A stretch of 64,000 nt of DNA, taken from contig NZ_QEKI01000001.1 of assembly GCF_003096355.1 (NCBI RefSeq), positions 434,001 to 498,000 of the forward strand. The letters are read 5' to 3'. This DNA is from Pontibacter virosus (GTDB lineage: Bacteria; Bacteroidota; Bacteroidia; Cytophagales; Hymenobacteraceae). The notes below the pieces were generated by a model. The model did no database searches and was not told the origin of the DNA. It worked only from the letters and a program-made list of their open reading frames with translations. Positions 34,120 to 42,098 of the stretch are shown one piece after another. Within the stretch, counting starts at the first letter, position 1; each line of letters begins with the position of its first letter. The translations under genes were made by a program, and so were the position numbers.

Positions 34120-35337
34120 ATGAACGTATTCGTTATTCCATCATGGTACCCTAGTAAAGACTTTCCATTTACAGGTATAATGATATCTGAACAGTATGAA
34201 GCTATTGCCAAAATGAACCCCCATGTTAACATAGGGATAAGCCTTTGGGGACAAATGGATAATAGTTTGCTTTTACATTTTAGGGATCATATTAAAAATA
34301 TACACAAGTTAATTAAGAAACATAAAGTATTTACTGTAACTAAAACAATTAATCTAAAAGAATACCATACTCCTGCCTTTACTTGGACTAGAAAGCTGCT
34401 TGAAGGCAATTTTAAACAAATAGTAAGTGCCAACCTTGAAAATATAAAATCCTTTGAAAAAGACTTTGGCCCTATTGACCTTATCCATGCACAAGTAGGT
34501 CATCCTGCCGGAAACATTGCACTTGAAATTTCTAAGCGATTTAATTTACCTTTCTGTATCACAGAACGTATGGGGCCTTTCCCAAGCTCTTACACTACCA
34601 ACAAAGATGGGACTTTAACTTATTTTCATAAACTGCCTTATTTGGCTTCAGCTATAAATATTTCTGTAAGTCCATTCCAAAAAAACATGATGGAAAAACA
34701 GGAGATTCCTAATACTTCGGTCATACCAGATTTTATTGATGAAGATTTTTTCAAACCTGCAGAGCAACTCAACTACAATAATAAAAGTTTTACATTTTTC
34801 TCTTTTGCGCGTCTAGTTAATGGAAAAGGAATAGAAGACCTACTTATTGCAATTAAAGCTATAACCTTGACTGGGGTTAAGCTTAAACTCCGTTTAGCTG
34901 GAACAGGTCCGGAGACAAAAGAGCTGTTAAAATTAGCGAACAAACTAAATGTCTCTCATAGTGTAGATTGGCTAGGAGATCTCAGTAGATTAAAAGCTGT
35001 TCAAGAATATCAGAAGTGTGATTCTTTTGTATTACCAAGTTATTATGAATCTTTCGGGATCGTTTACATTGAAGCGCTTGCGTGTGGAAAACCTATTATT
35101 GCTACTCGGTGTGGTGGGCCAGAAACAATAGTTAACGAGACAAATGGCTTATTAGTAGATAAAAATAATCCACAGGAGCTCGCAAATGCTATGATTAAGA
35201 TGATGAATTGCTATAAGCAGTATGACAGCAAAGCAATAAGACAAGACTTTTTAAATAGGTTTTCTAAAAAGGCTGTTATACCTCAGCTTATGGACTTATA
35301 CGAACAAGTCATCGCCCAACACAGGTCCACCTCATGA
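34120..35337 (+). CDS. Glycosyltransferase family 4 protein (A+T-rich, possibly transferred)
   Basis: 405 residues with a GT-B fold of the family 4 type. The N-terminal half begins MNVFVIPSWYPSKDFPFTG. The C-terminal half has LRLAGTGPETKELLKL and the donor-binding ESFGIVYIEALACGKPI with Glu-x7-Glu, followed by GGPETIVNETNGLLVDKNN. The acceptor is unknown; surface polysaccharide or teichuronic-like chain synthesis is possible. Its sequence is visibly richer in A and T, with many AAA/ATT codons, than its neighbours, suggesting acquisition. Its last 4 bases overlap the next gene (ATGA). Confidence 0.9.
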   Translation: MNVFVIPSWYPSKDFPFTGIMISEQYEAIAKMNPHVNIGISLWGQMDNSLLLHFRDHIKNIHKLIKKHKVFTVTKTINLKEYHTPAFTWTRKLLEGNFKQIVSANLENIKSFEKDFGPIDLIHAQVGHPAGNIALEISKRFNLPFCITERMGPFPSSYTTNKDGTLTYFHKLPYLASAINISVSPFQKNMMEKQEIPNTSVIPDFIDEDFFKPAEQLNYNNKSFTFFSFARLVNGKGIEDLLIAIKAITLTGVKLKLRLAGTGPETKELLKLANKLNVSHSVDWLGDLSRLKAVQEYQKCDSFVLPSYYESFGIVYIEALACGKPIIATRCGGPETIVNETNGLLVDKNNPQELANAMIKMMNCYKQYDSKAIRQDFLNRFSKKAVIPQLMDLYEQVIAQHRSTS

Positions 35338-36113
35338 AAACCACCCTTATAGGCTCTGGCAACATAGCCTGGCACTTAGGCAAAGCCTTGCAGCGAGCTG
35401 GGCATGAGATAGTAGCGGTATATAGCCTAACCGCGGCACATCGAGAAGAGTTGGCAGAGGTCCTGCCCCCTGCAAAGGCGGTTGACTCACTAGATCTGCG
35501 AGCTACTGGTGCCGAACTGTTTGTGATTGCCGTACCGGATGCAGCCATTGCCTCAGTAGCAGCAACGGTACAAGTTCCAAATGGTGCTATGATCGTGCAT
35601 ACTTCCGGCTCACAGCCACTGGCAGTGCTGCAAGGTATAGCGGGTGCCCGGCCCGGCGTATTTTATCCCCTACAGACTTTCTCAAAATTTAAACCTGTAG
35701 ACTTTAGCACTATACCAATCCTGTTAGAGGCTGAAGATGAACAGACCTTGCAGGCTTTACAGGAAGTAGCTTCCACAATCTCCAAGGAAGTGCATCAGGT
35801 AGACTCTCATAAAAGAAAGCAACTGCACCTGGCTGCTGTATTTGCCTGTAACTTCACGAACCACCTGCTAGGTATAAGCCGTCAACTCCTCCAAGAGGCA
35901 GCATTGCCCGACACGCTGCTGCAACCGCTTATTCAGGAAACGATTGCTAAGGCAATGCAAAGCCACCCCTTTCAGGTACAAACTGGTCCTGCGGTACGCC
36001 ACGACCAGAATGTAATAGAGGAGCACCTGAGACTGCTGCAAGACCAGCCGCTTTACCAGCAGGTATACCAACTACTCACGCAGAGTATAAAGGACCATTC
36101 TCCAAAGCAGTAA
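35334..36113 (+). CDS. Rossmann-like DUF2520 domain protein
   Basis: 259 residues. The N-terminal Rossmann fold has LIGSGNIAWHLGKALQRAGH (about 4-23), like the F420-dependent NADP reductase/pyrroline-5-carboxylate reductase group, with VVAVYSLTAAHREELA. The C-terminal half is a helical DUF2520-type domain (KRKQLHLAAVFACNFTNHLL). The substrate is unknown, and the catalytic role is not established for this family. It starts inside the stop region of the glycosyltransferase. Confidence 0.8.
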   Translation: MKTTLIGSGNIAWHLGKALQRAGHEIVAVYSLTAAHREELAEVLPPAKAVDSLDLRATGAELFVIAVPDAAIASVAATVQVPNGAMIVHTSGSQPLAVLQGIAGARPGVFYPLQTFSKFKPVDFSTIPILLEAEDEQTLQALQEVASTISKEVHQVDSHKRKQLHLAAVFACNFTNHLLGISRQLLQEAALPDTLLQPLIQETIAKAMQSHPFQVQTGPAVRHDQNVIEEHLRLLQDQPLYQQVYQLLTQSIKDHSPKQ

Positions 36114-36179
36114 GCTTTCCGCACGTAACCTGTTCATCTCCCTATTGTTATATTCGGCAAAGGTATAAAGCGCCCGGCT

Positions 36180-36209
36180 TTGAAACGGGGGGCATGTTTC
36201 ATAACTTTG
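36180..36209 (+). promoter_or_regulatory. Promoter of ferredoxin-iscX pair
   Basis: A -33 TTG at 36180-36182 (within TTTGAAAC), a spacer of exactly 19 bases and a perfect -7 box TAACTTTG at 36202-36209. This is the best complete match to the Bacteroidota promoter consensus that I found in the window. The ATG is 21 bases further on. Confidence 0.8.
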
Positions 36210-36229
36210 CACCGTAAATAGCAAGACTC

Positions 36230-36559
36230 ATGAAAATTGTAAATATAACTTTCAAATTCGCTGACGGCTCACCGGATCAGGTCCTCCCAGCTGTGGAGGG
36301 CGAATCGGTGCTGGACGTGGCGCTTAACAACGACATCAAGCTGCAGCACAACTGCGGAGGCGTGTGCGGCTGTAGTACCTGCCATGTATACATAGAGTCC
36401 GGAATGAACGACCTGCCCGAGATCTCCGACAAAGAGGAAGACTACATTGACCGTGCCATCGACCCGCGCATTAACTCCCGTCTAGGCTGCCAGTGCGTTG
36501 TACAGGGCAACGAAGACATTGTGGTCACTATCCCGTCGCAGGACTTCCTGGGGCACTAA
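36230..36559 (+). CDS. 2Fe-2S ferredoxin, adrenodoxin (Isc) type
   Basis: 109 residues. The cluster motif is in HNCGGVCGCSTCHVYIESG with C42, C48 and C51, and the fourth ligand is C87 in LGCQCVV. ILD-type features such as EEDYIDRAIDPRINSRLGCQ are those of adrenodoxin-like Fdx that serve Fe-S assembly. It is followed 44 bases later by iscX, which supports an Isc-related role. iscS/iscU are not in the window. Confidence 0.9.
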   Translation: MKIVNITFKFADGSPDQVLPAVEGESVLDVALNNDIKLQHNCGGVCGCSTCHVYIESGMNDLPEISDKEEDYIDRAIDPRINSRLGCQCVVQGNEDIVVTIPSQDFLGH

Positions 36560-36603
36560 GAGGAAGTGAATAAATTTAAGTCAACATAGAAATTAGAATA
36601 GAC

Positions 36604-36846
36604 ATGGATAAGAATTATGAACCGCCAATTCACTGGAATGACTATGAGGACATTGCCATGGCCCTGTATGAGAAATTCGGCGATGACTTTAATGAGTCAA
36701 AAATTTACCGCGTTCGCTTTACAGAGCTGCTAGAGTGGATACTGACGCTGCCGAACTTTGCCGGAAAGCGTGAAGAGTCCAACGAGGGGCATCTGGAGCA
36801 AATTCAGGCGGCCTGGGTATACGAGTGGCGCGATAACCAAGACTAA
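36604..36846 (+). CDS. iscX: Fe-S cluster assembly protein IscX
   Basis: 80 residues, family size (about 65-80). IscX hallmarks: HWNDYEDIAMALYEKF near the start and IYRVRFTELLEWILTLPNF in the middle, ending in AWVYEWRDN. IscX binds IscS and iron and modulates the rate of cluster assembly. Cotranscribed with the ferredoxin upstream; a hairpin terminator follows. Confidence 0.9.
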   Translation: MDKNYEPPIHWNDYEDIAMALYEKFGDDFNESKIYRVRFTELLEWILTLPNFAGKREESNEGHLEQIQAAWVYEWRDNQD

Positions 36847-36897
36847 GCTGATATTCAGCCTGAAAAATTCGTTATATTAAATTAAATATATATTTTT

Positions 36898-36930
36898 AAA
36901 GGTCCTTTCAACAGAGAGGACCTTTTTCTT
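36898..36930 (+). terminator. Rho-independent terminator after iscX
   Basis: Stem AAAGGTCCT / AGGACCTTT followed by TTCTTTT, ending 8 bases before the kdsC start. Confidence 0.88.
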
Positions 36931-36937
36931 TTAACTT

Positions 36938-37435
36938 ATGTCTATCACACAACCTGACCTTACACACATCAACACCTTTGTTTTCGATGTGGACGGCGTA
37001 TTGACGGATGGTTCCCTCTACGTTTTTGCTGATGGCGAGAAAGTACGCGCTTTTAACATCAAAGACGGTTTTGCCATCAAACATGCTATACGCCAGGGAT
37101 ACAACGTAGCCATTATCTCTGCTAAAAACGAGCCCGGGGTACGCGTGCGGTTGGAGGAGCTTGAAATTGAGCATATCTTCCTGGGTGCAGAAGACAAAGT
37201 GGAAGAGCTTGAAAATTACCTGTATATGCAGGGAGTCCACCCCGCTACAGTTGCCTACATGGGTGATGACATGCCAGATATGGAAGCCATGCAACGCTGC
37301 GGCCTTCGTGCCTGCCCTGCTGATGCAGCCGATGATATACGCGAAATCTGCACCTTTATTTCAACGAAAGACGGAGGCAAGGGTGCTGTGCGTGAACTGA
37401 TTGAAAAAATCATGAAGGTGCAGGACACCTGGTAA
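36938..37435 (+). CDS. kdsC: 3-deoxy-D-manno-octulosonate-8-phosphate phosphatase (HAD superfamily)
   Basis: 165 residues, usual size for KdsC. The HAD nucleophile loop is FDVDGVLTDGSLYV with Asp17 and Asp19; the small-subunit cap is missing, which is typical of the C0 type. IKDGFAIKHA, AIISAKNEPG and YMGDDMPDMEAM complete the HAD motifs. It removes the phosphate from KDO-8-P in lipopolysaccharide core synthesis. The gene lies in a chromosomal cluster with DUF2520 and UbiA genes. Confidence 0.9.
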   Translation: MSITQPDLTHINTFVFDVDGVLTDGSLYVFADGEKVRAFNIKDGFAIKHAIRQGYNVAIISAKNEPGVRVRLEELEIEHIFLGAEDKVEELENYLYMQGVHPATVAYMGDDMPDMEAMQRCGLRACPADAADDIREICTFISTKDGGKGAVRELIEKIMKVQDTW

Positions 37436-37552
37436 GCGCATTATACTTTTCTCAAATCAAATAGCAAATTTCTTTTACATAAATATTTGCATATATATAA
37501 TTATTTTTTAATCTTACAGTCAGTTTATTCAAAATTATTTATTTTCATTTTT
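37436..37552 (+). promoter_or_regulatory. A+T-rich leader region of cold-shock gene
   Basis: A very A+T-rich stretch of about 115 bases between kdsC and the cold-shock gene. Cold-shock mRNAs usually have long leaders that act as thermosensors, so this region is a candidate; no specific hairpin or cold box was recognised. Confidence 0.35.
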
Positions 37553-37747
37553 ATGAAGACAGGAAAAGTAAAGTTCTTTATTGAATCAAAAGGATTCGGG
37601 TTCATCACCGAAGACGAAACGAATGAAGATTTCTTCGTGCATGTAACTGGCCTGAACGGCTTGCAAATTCAGCAGCACGACAGAGTGGCTTTCGACACGC
37701 AGGAAGGCAAAAAAGGAATCAATGCGGTAAACGTACAGCGTCTCTAA
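37553..37747 (+). CDS. Cold-shock domain protein
   Basis: 64 residues from the ATG of MKTGKVKFFI; the longer frame upstream begins inside A+T-rich untranslated sequence. A single cold-shock OB-fold with RNP1 KGFGFI (13-18) and RNP2 FFVHV (27-31), then KKGINAVNVQRL. Binds single-stranded RNA/DNA as a chaperone in the cytoplasm. It is followed by a strong terminator and is probably monocistronic. Confidence 0.95.
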   Translation: MKTGKVKFFIESKGFGFITEDETNEDFFVHVTGLNGLQIQQHDRVAFDTQEGKKGINAVNVQRL

Positions 37748-37765
37748 CAGCTCTACACCGACAAA

Positions 37766-37793
37766 AAAACCCCTTCCAGCAAGGGGTTTTTTT
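37766..37793 (+). terminator. Rho-independent terminator
   Basis: Stem AAAACCCCTT / AAGGGGTTTT with a five-base loop, followed by TTT, after the cold-shock gene. Confidence 0.92.
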
Positions 37794-37859
37794 ATGCCCT
37801 TTGTTTGAGGTGCCACATCCTGACCTTAACTTTACAAGGGCTATACCTGTTATCCAGTC

Positions 37860-38705
37860 TTGAAAGAATTTTTATCGCTTATACGCTTCCCCAACCTCCT
37901 GCTCATACTACTGAGCCAGGCGCTGGTGCAGGCTAGTTTGCTGAGTACCGGCGTAAATTTTTCAGGAATAGCCCTGCCTGGTTTTCTCATATTGACGCTA
38001 TCTACGATGTGCATCGCCGCAGCAGGTTACATCATCAACGACTATTACGATGTCAAGATTGACGCCATCAACAAACCTGACCGGGTGGTGGTTGGCAAAA
38101 GCATACGCCGCAGGCCGGCCATGTTTACACACATGGTGCTTTCACTTACAGGAATGGTACTCGGCTTTATGCTTTCGTTACCGGTGGGCCTTATTAATGT
38201 AGGCGCTGTTTTACTGCTGTGGGGCTATTCCGCCAGGTTAAAGAAACTGCCTCTAGTGGGCAACCTGGTTATTGCACTTTTGTCAGCATCCATGCTACTG
38301 GTTGTAGCCGTATACGCAGGCAAGCTCAACAAAATCACCATTAGTTATGCAGTTTTTGCTTTCCTGATTTCGCTTATCCGGGAGATCGTAAAAGACATGG
38401 AGGATGTGCGGGGCGATGCTTCTTTTGACTGCCGTACACTTCCAATCGTACTGGGTATACGGCGTGCCAAGTTTGTGCTATACCCGATTATCGCGCTCTT
38501 CCAGGCTTTCCTGCTGGTGGTCATTTTTCACCCTGTAACAGGTATAGGTTTTGATATTTACATGCTACTGCTAGTGATGATTCCAAGCATCTGGATGACA
38601 GTAAAATTGGTGTGGGCCGACCGCAAACGTGACTTCACCTTCCTGAGCAACCTGGGCAAGTTCATCATGCTGACAGGCATCTTGTCGATGCTCTTGATCA
38701 ATTAA
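37860..38705 (+). CDS. UbiA-family prenyltransferase (geranylgeranylglycerol-phosphate geranylgeranyltransferase-like)
   Basis: 281 residues, about eight membrane segments. The two Asp-rich motifs of UbiA are present: NDYYDVKIDAINKPDR (60-75) and DMEDVRGDASFD (179-190). UbiA enzymes attach prenyl chains to aromatic or lipid acceptors in the membrane. Bacteroidota relatives are often annotated as geranylgeranylglycerol-phosphate geranylgeranyltransferase, and the exact acceptor here is not proved by sequence. TTG start chosen because it precedes the first helix and no ATG fits better. Confidence 0.85.
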   Translation: MKEFLSLIRFPNLLLILLSQALVQASLLSTGVNFSGIALPGFLILTLSTMCIAAAGYIINDYYDVKIDAINKPDRVVVGKSIRRRPAMFTHMVLSLTGMVLGFMLSLPVGLINVGAVLLLWGYSARLKKLPLVGNLVIALLSASMLLVVAVYAGKLNKITISYAVFAFLISLIREIVKDMEDVRGDASFDCRTLPIVLGIRRAKFVLYPIIALFQAFLLVVIFHPVTGIGFDIYMLLLVMIPSIWMTVKLVWADRKRDFTFLSNLGKFIMLTGILSMLLIN

Positions 38706-39099
38706 AAACCACATTAACCAGGTATACCGAATAACCCATTCCCTTTTAATTCATACTTCCTGAACGCTGACGTTCGATAAGGCTGCCATTCGCTATTTCA
38801 TTTTCTTTTAGCTCTTTTGAAAATACAGACACTACGCTATACCTAACGTGAGGCGATAGCAAGCATCACTTTAAACGTCTATCACTATAACCGTTCGAGC
38901 GGGAGCATCCGAAACTAATACCTGTACCTGCGCACAATTGCCGGACCCCAGCACCGCATAGCCATTGGTGGAAAAGGTGAGGGTTGCAGCACCGGGACAA
39001 CCAGCAGTTTAGGGCTTGCATTTTACCTGCGCATTTTGTTATTTACATAGTCCGTGTGCTCGCGCATCGGATGTCCGTACCCAAACCTACCTTAACCTT
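38706..39099. other. Intergenic region before the Fur-family gene
   Basis: Contains no convincing intact gene. It holds the possible pseudogene fragment on the minus strand (38871-39008) and several TATACCT/AGGTATA heptamers near 38725 and 38840. Confidence 0.5.
38871..39008 (-). pseudogene. Possible C-terminal remnant of a secreted protein
   Basis: A frame of 46 codons with no start codon, ending at a TAA, reads TLTFSTNGYAVLGSGNCAQ and VLVSDAPARTVIVIDV. It is bounded upstream by an in-frame TAA. The composition resembles a beta-rich secreted protein. It may be a decayed fragment or chance. Confidence 0.25.
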
Positions 39100-39543
39100 A
39101 TGAACAAACTTCAACAGTTACTCGAAGCCTATGGGCTTCGGAAGACGAAGTGCCGTATTGAGGTGCTTCGTTTGTTTTTTGAACACCGCCATGCCCTGGC
39201 CCATGCCGCCATTGAGCAGCACCTTAGCCCGCAGTTTGACCGTGTAACGCTGTACCGGACCCTGCACGCCTTCGAGGAGCATGGTCTGCTGCACAGCATC
39301 CCTAGCACAGACGGTATTACCCGTTATGCACTTTGCCAGCAGGCCTGCAATAAACACCGGCACCAGCATGATCACATTCACTTCAGCTGCACTGCCTGCG
39401 GACATACCTATTGCTTGAACGAGGTGTACGTGCCGACACTGCGCCTGCCGGAGGGCTACCAGGTTAAGGAGTTCCGGTTTTGCGCACAGGGCGTTTGCGA
39501 TAGATGCGTACTGCGGCCAGCAAACCATTTGGCACACGTATAG
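39100..39543 (+). CDS. Fur-family transcriptional regulator
   Basis: 147 residues from the ATG of MNKLQQLLEA; a longer frame exists but begins within untranslated-looking sequence. The winged helix is in the first about 75 residues (RKTKCRIEVLRLFFEHRHAL, then FDRVTLYRTLHAFEEHGLLH). The metal-binding half has C97-x2-C100 (CTAC) and C133-x2-C136 (CDRC), plus a His-rich CNKHRHQHDHIHFSC. Zn, Fe or peroxide sensing cannot be separated by sight; the structural zinc pair fits Fur or Zur. The target is unknown. Confidence 0.88.
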   Translation: MNKLQQLLEAYGLRKTKCRIEVLRLFFEHRHALAHAAIEQHLSPQFDRVTLYRTLHAFEEHGLLHSIPSTDGITRYALCQQACNKHRHQHDHIHFSCTACGHTYCLNEVYVPTLRLPEGYQVKEFRFCAQGVCDRCVLRPANHLAHV

Positions 39544-39603
39544 GCAATTGCAATACCTGATAGTTTTCGATTCGTAAGCAAAACCTGTAAACAACTCCTT
39601 GTT

Positions 39604-40107
39604 ATGCCCGCAACTACTTTGACTTCTGCTGACCAGTTTCGGCAGCTTGCCGCATCTCCAACTAAGCTCCGGCTCTTTATGCTGTCGAAGCTGCCGATGG
39701 CCTATATGGCCGGCCTGCGGGTTGACTCTATTTCAGAAGAGCGGGCTACGGTGACTATACCCTATAAGTACCTCAACAAAAATCCGTTCAACTCAATCTA
39801 TTTCGCCAGCCTGAGCATGGCGGCCGAGCTTTCGACAGGTTTGCTGTGCATGGCCCAGACTTATAAGTCAGACCCGGCTGTGTCGATGCTGGTGGTGCAC
39901 ATGGAGGCGGATTTCACGAAAAAGGCAGTAGGAAAAATTACGTTTAGCTGCGAAGACGGCCCCACTATTAAAGCTGCTGCAGACCAGACCAAACTTACCG
40001 GGGAAGGCGTGACAGTGGTAGCTACTAGCACAGGTATAGACGAGGCTGGCGACAAAGTAGCGGTGTTTCGGTTTACCTGGTCGCTAAAGGCGAAGCTCAG
40101 GAAATAA
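39604..40107 (+). CDS. DUF4442/PaaI-like hot-dog thioesterase
   Basis: 167 residues. A hot-dog fold is suggested by AGLRVDSISEERATVTIPY, FNSIYFASLSMAAELSTG and MLVVHMEADFTKKAVGKITF. DUF4442 proteins are putative acyl-CoA thioesterases; no active-site residue can be named with certainty. It lies about 60 bases after the Fur-family gene, so a common transcript is possible. Confidence 0.75.
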   Translation: MPATTLTSADQFRQLAASPTKLRLFMLSKLPMAYMAGLRVDSISEERATVTIPYKYLNKNPFNSIYFASLSMAAELSTGLLCMAQTYKSDPAVSMLVVHMEADFTKKAVGKITFSCEDGPTIKAAADQTKLTGEGVTVVATSTGIDEAGDKVAVFRFTWSLKAKLRK

Positions 40108-40192
40108 GTGATGCACTTGGCAGCGCTCAGCTGGTTTGTAAAATATTTGCTATATTTAAAAATACAGCTGCTTCATCAGCTTATACACTGCG

Positions 40193-40609
40193 ATGGAAAA
40201 ATCTCTACCCTTGGGAAAAGGCACCGTGCAATTGCTTGAAGACAAAATCCTTATTCAGGACAATGCCAAACGGGAGCACATTATCAGTATGGTTTCGTCA
40301 GCCCTCTGGACGTTCTACGGAATCATATCTGTGCTCCGTTACTTCAAAACACGGGATGAGTTCCTGCTCTGGACCGGATTATTGATTGGAACTGCCCATT
40401 TTGTGCTCTTTATTCTATCCTTGTTTAGAACAACAAAAGCAGAAATAGATTTAGCTGAAGTGCAGCAGGTAGCTTTCAAAACGAGAAACGGCAACAAGTT
40501 CCTGGACCTGAAACTAAGCAGTGGCAGGAAAAGGCGTATTAGCAGGATAGCTCCGGTTGCCGAAGAGCTACGCACTTTCTTTGAGGAGAAGCAAATCCAG
40601 GTAAAATAG
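40193..40609 (+). CDS. Small membrane protein with a PH-like region
   Basis: 138 residues. Two membrane segments (about 35-50 and 59-78) separate an N-terminal beta-like part (KGTVQLLEDKILIQDNAKR) from a C-terminal part with EIDLAEVQQVAFKTRNGNKF and DLKLSSGRKRRISRIAPV, which resembles a bacterial PH-like domain. Not recognised as a named family. It resembles the protein at 14252-14716 in having a membrane hairpin inside a PH-like domain (inference from pattern only). Confidence 0.6.
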   Translation: MEKSLPLGKGTVQLLEDKILIQDNAKREHIISMVSSALWTFYGIISVLRYFKTRDEFLLWTGLLIGTAHFVLFILSLFRTTKAEIDLAEVQQVAFKTRNGNKFLDLKLSSGRKRRISRIAPVAEELRTFFEEKQIQVK

Positions 40610-40729
40610 TGACTACAGCCGAGCCAAGACTCGCCGTTCTGCCTTTGACTACACCTTATACCCACGCATAATCAACTGCGCTAATTTTCAACCTATGTAC
40701 AAGTCCAATACATATCTTACCCTTCCATC

Positions 40730-41269
40730 ATGAAGACATATGTTGTTCTGCTACGAGGTGTGATGCCCACTGGGAAAAACAGGGTGCCGATGGCACAGCT
40801 GCGGCAGGTGCTGAGTGATGCCGGCTTTCAACAGGTACGCACCTGGATTCAGAGCGGCAATGTTGTGCTCCGAAGCGGTTTATCAACCAAAGAATTGGAG
40901 TTGCGGGTACATCAATTGATAAAAGAGCACATCGGCGCGGAGTTGGCCATCGTGGCAAGGACCGGCGACGAACTCAGGCAAATGATTGACAACAACCCCT
41001 TTCAGGGAGATGAGCACCTGGTAGCACGGGTATTCTATGTGTCCTTTCAGGAATTGCCGCCTGAGGACAAGGTGCAGGAACTACTGTCTCAGGATTTTCC
41101 TCCAGAGAAACTCTATATCGACGGTATGGCAGGCTATATGTACATACCCCAGGCCTTCAGCAACAGCAAGCTCAGCAATAATTTCCTGGAGCGGAAATTG
41201 GGAGTAGCTGCCACTACACGAAACTTTAACACCATCACCAAAATGATTGCCTGGGCTGAGGAAGAATAA
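40730..41269 (+). CDS. DUF1697 domain protein
   Basis: 179 residues. DUF1697 hallmarks: VVLLRGVMPTGKNRVPMAQL, VLSDAGFQQVRTWIQSGNVV and MIDNNPFQGDEHLV, then ATTRNFNTITKM at the C-terminus. Function unknown. Cytoplasmic, monocistronic as far as visible. Confidence 0.85.
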   Translation: MKTYVVLLRGVMPTGKNRVPMAQLRQVLSDAGFQQVRTWIQSGNVVLRSGLSTKELELRVHQLIKEHIGAELAIVARTGDELRQMIDNNPFQGDEHLVARVFYVSFQELPPEDKVQELLSQDFPPEKLYIDGMAGYMYIPQAFSNSKLSNNFLERKLGVAATTRNFNTITKMIAWAEEE

Positions 41270-41426
41270 GTTATAGCCCCTCCCTATAAAGTCAGCTAAT
41301 GAAGAATACCGCCATCCATTATCTCGTCAGTGCTGGCAAATGCCCGAGATATTGACACGAAACATACGCTGGCACCACAGGCACAGACAACAGTAGGTAA
41401 CCACCTCCCTGACTAAGACAACCAAG

Positions 41427-41882
41427 ATGCAATCAACCGCCACAACACCCGAGCTATACCTGACTGAGCTACCCGAAGAGCGCCAGCAAATTATGCATGA
41501 CTTGAGAGAAGTCATTCGCAAAGGCCTACCCCTTGGTTTTGAAGAAGAGATGAGTTATGGCATGATGGGTTATGTAGTGCCCCATACCTTATATCCATCC
41601 GGTTACCACTGCGACCCGAAGCAGCCACTGCCCTTCATGGGCATTGCTTCACAGAAGAATCACATTGCCGTCTACCACATGGGCATTTACGCCAATGAAG
41701 ACTTGCTGAACTGGTTTAAAGAAGAATACCCTAAGCATAGCAAAACCAAACTCGACATGGGCAAAAGCTGCATTCGTTTTAAGAAGCCAGAGCATGTGCC
41801 GTTGGCGCTGATCGGAGAGCTGGCCTCAAAGATGACACCGCAGGAGTGGGTCGACCTCTATACTCGCGCCTTCAAAAGATAA
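41427..41882 (+). CDS. DUF1801 domain protein
   Basis: 151 residues. Matches DUF1801 (YdhG-like) by ELPEERQQIMHDLREVIRKG, MSYGMMGYVVPHTLYPSGYH and PFMGIASQKNHIAVYHMGIY, ending in WVDLYTRAF. The family is sometimes described as iron-chaperone-like, but the role is not established. Cytoplasmic; no operon partner evident. Confidence 0.8.
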   Translation: MQSTATTPELYLTELPEERQQIMHDLREVIRKGLPLGFEEEMSYGMMGYVVPHTLYPSGYHCDPKQPLPFMGIASQKNHIAVYHMGIYANEDLLNWFKEEYPKHSKTKLDMGKSCIRFKKPEHVPLALIGELASKMTPQEWVDLYTRAFKR

Positions 41883-42098
41883 AGGCTCCTTTTCTTGTAT
41901 ATTAATAGAGGCTTTAGCAGCGTAATATAGTTTAGTTATTAAGGACTAGAAGTAATGGTCTTACGCTTTATGTCGCTTACAATAGTTAGGACTATAGCCC
42001 CCAAGTCAATACTTTTGCGTGCAACCTGTAAACAACCGCCTTCTACTGCCTAACTATGGGTATAGGTAAAATGTATTCTCCAGTGTAACACAAACCAG

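Noticed and set aside
39016-39099. Longer N-terminus for the Fur-family protein
   Set aside because: The extra residues are Cys/His/Arg-rich and unlike the family; the Met at 39100 gives normal length.
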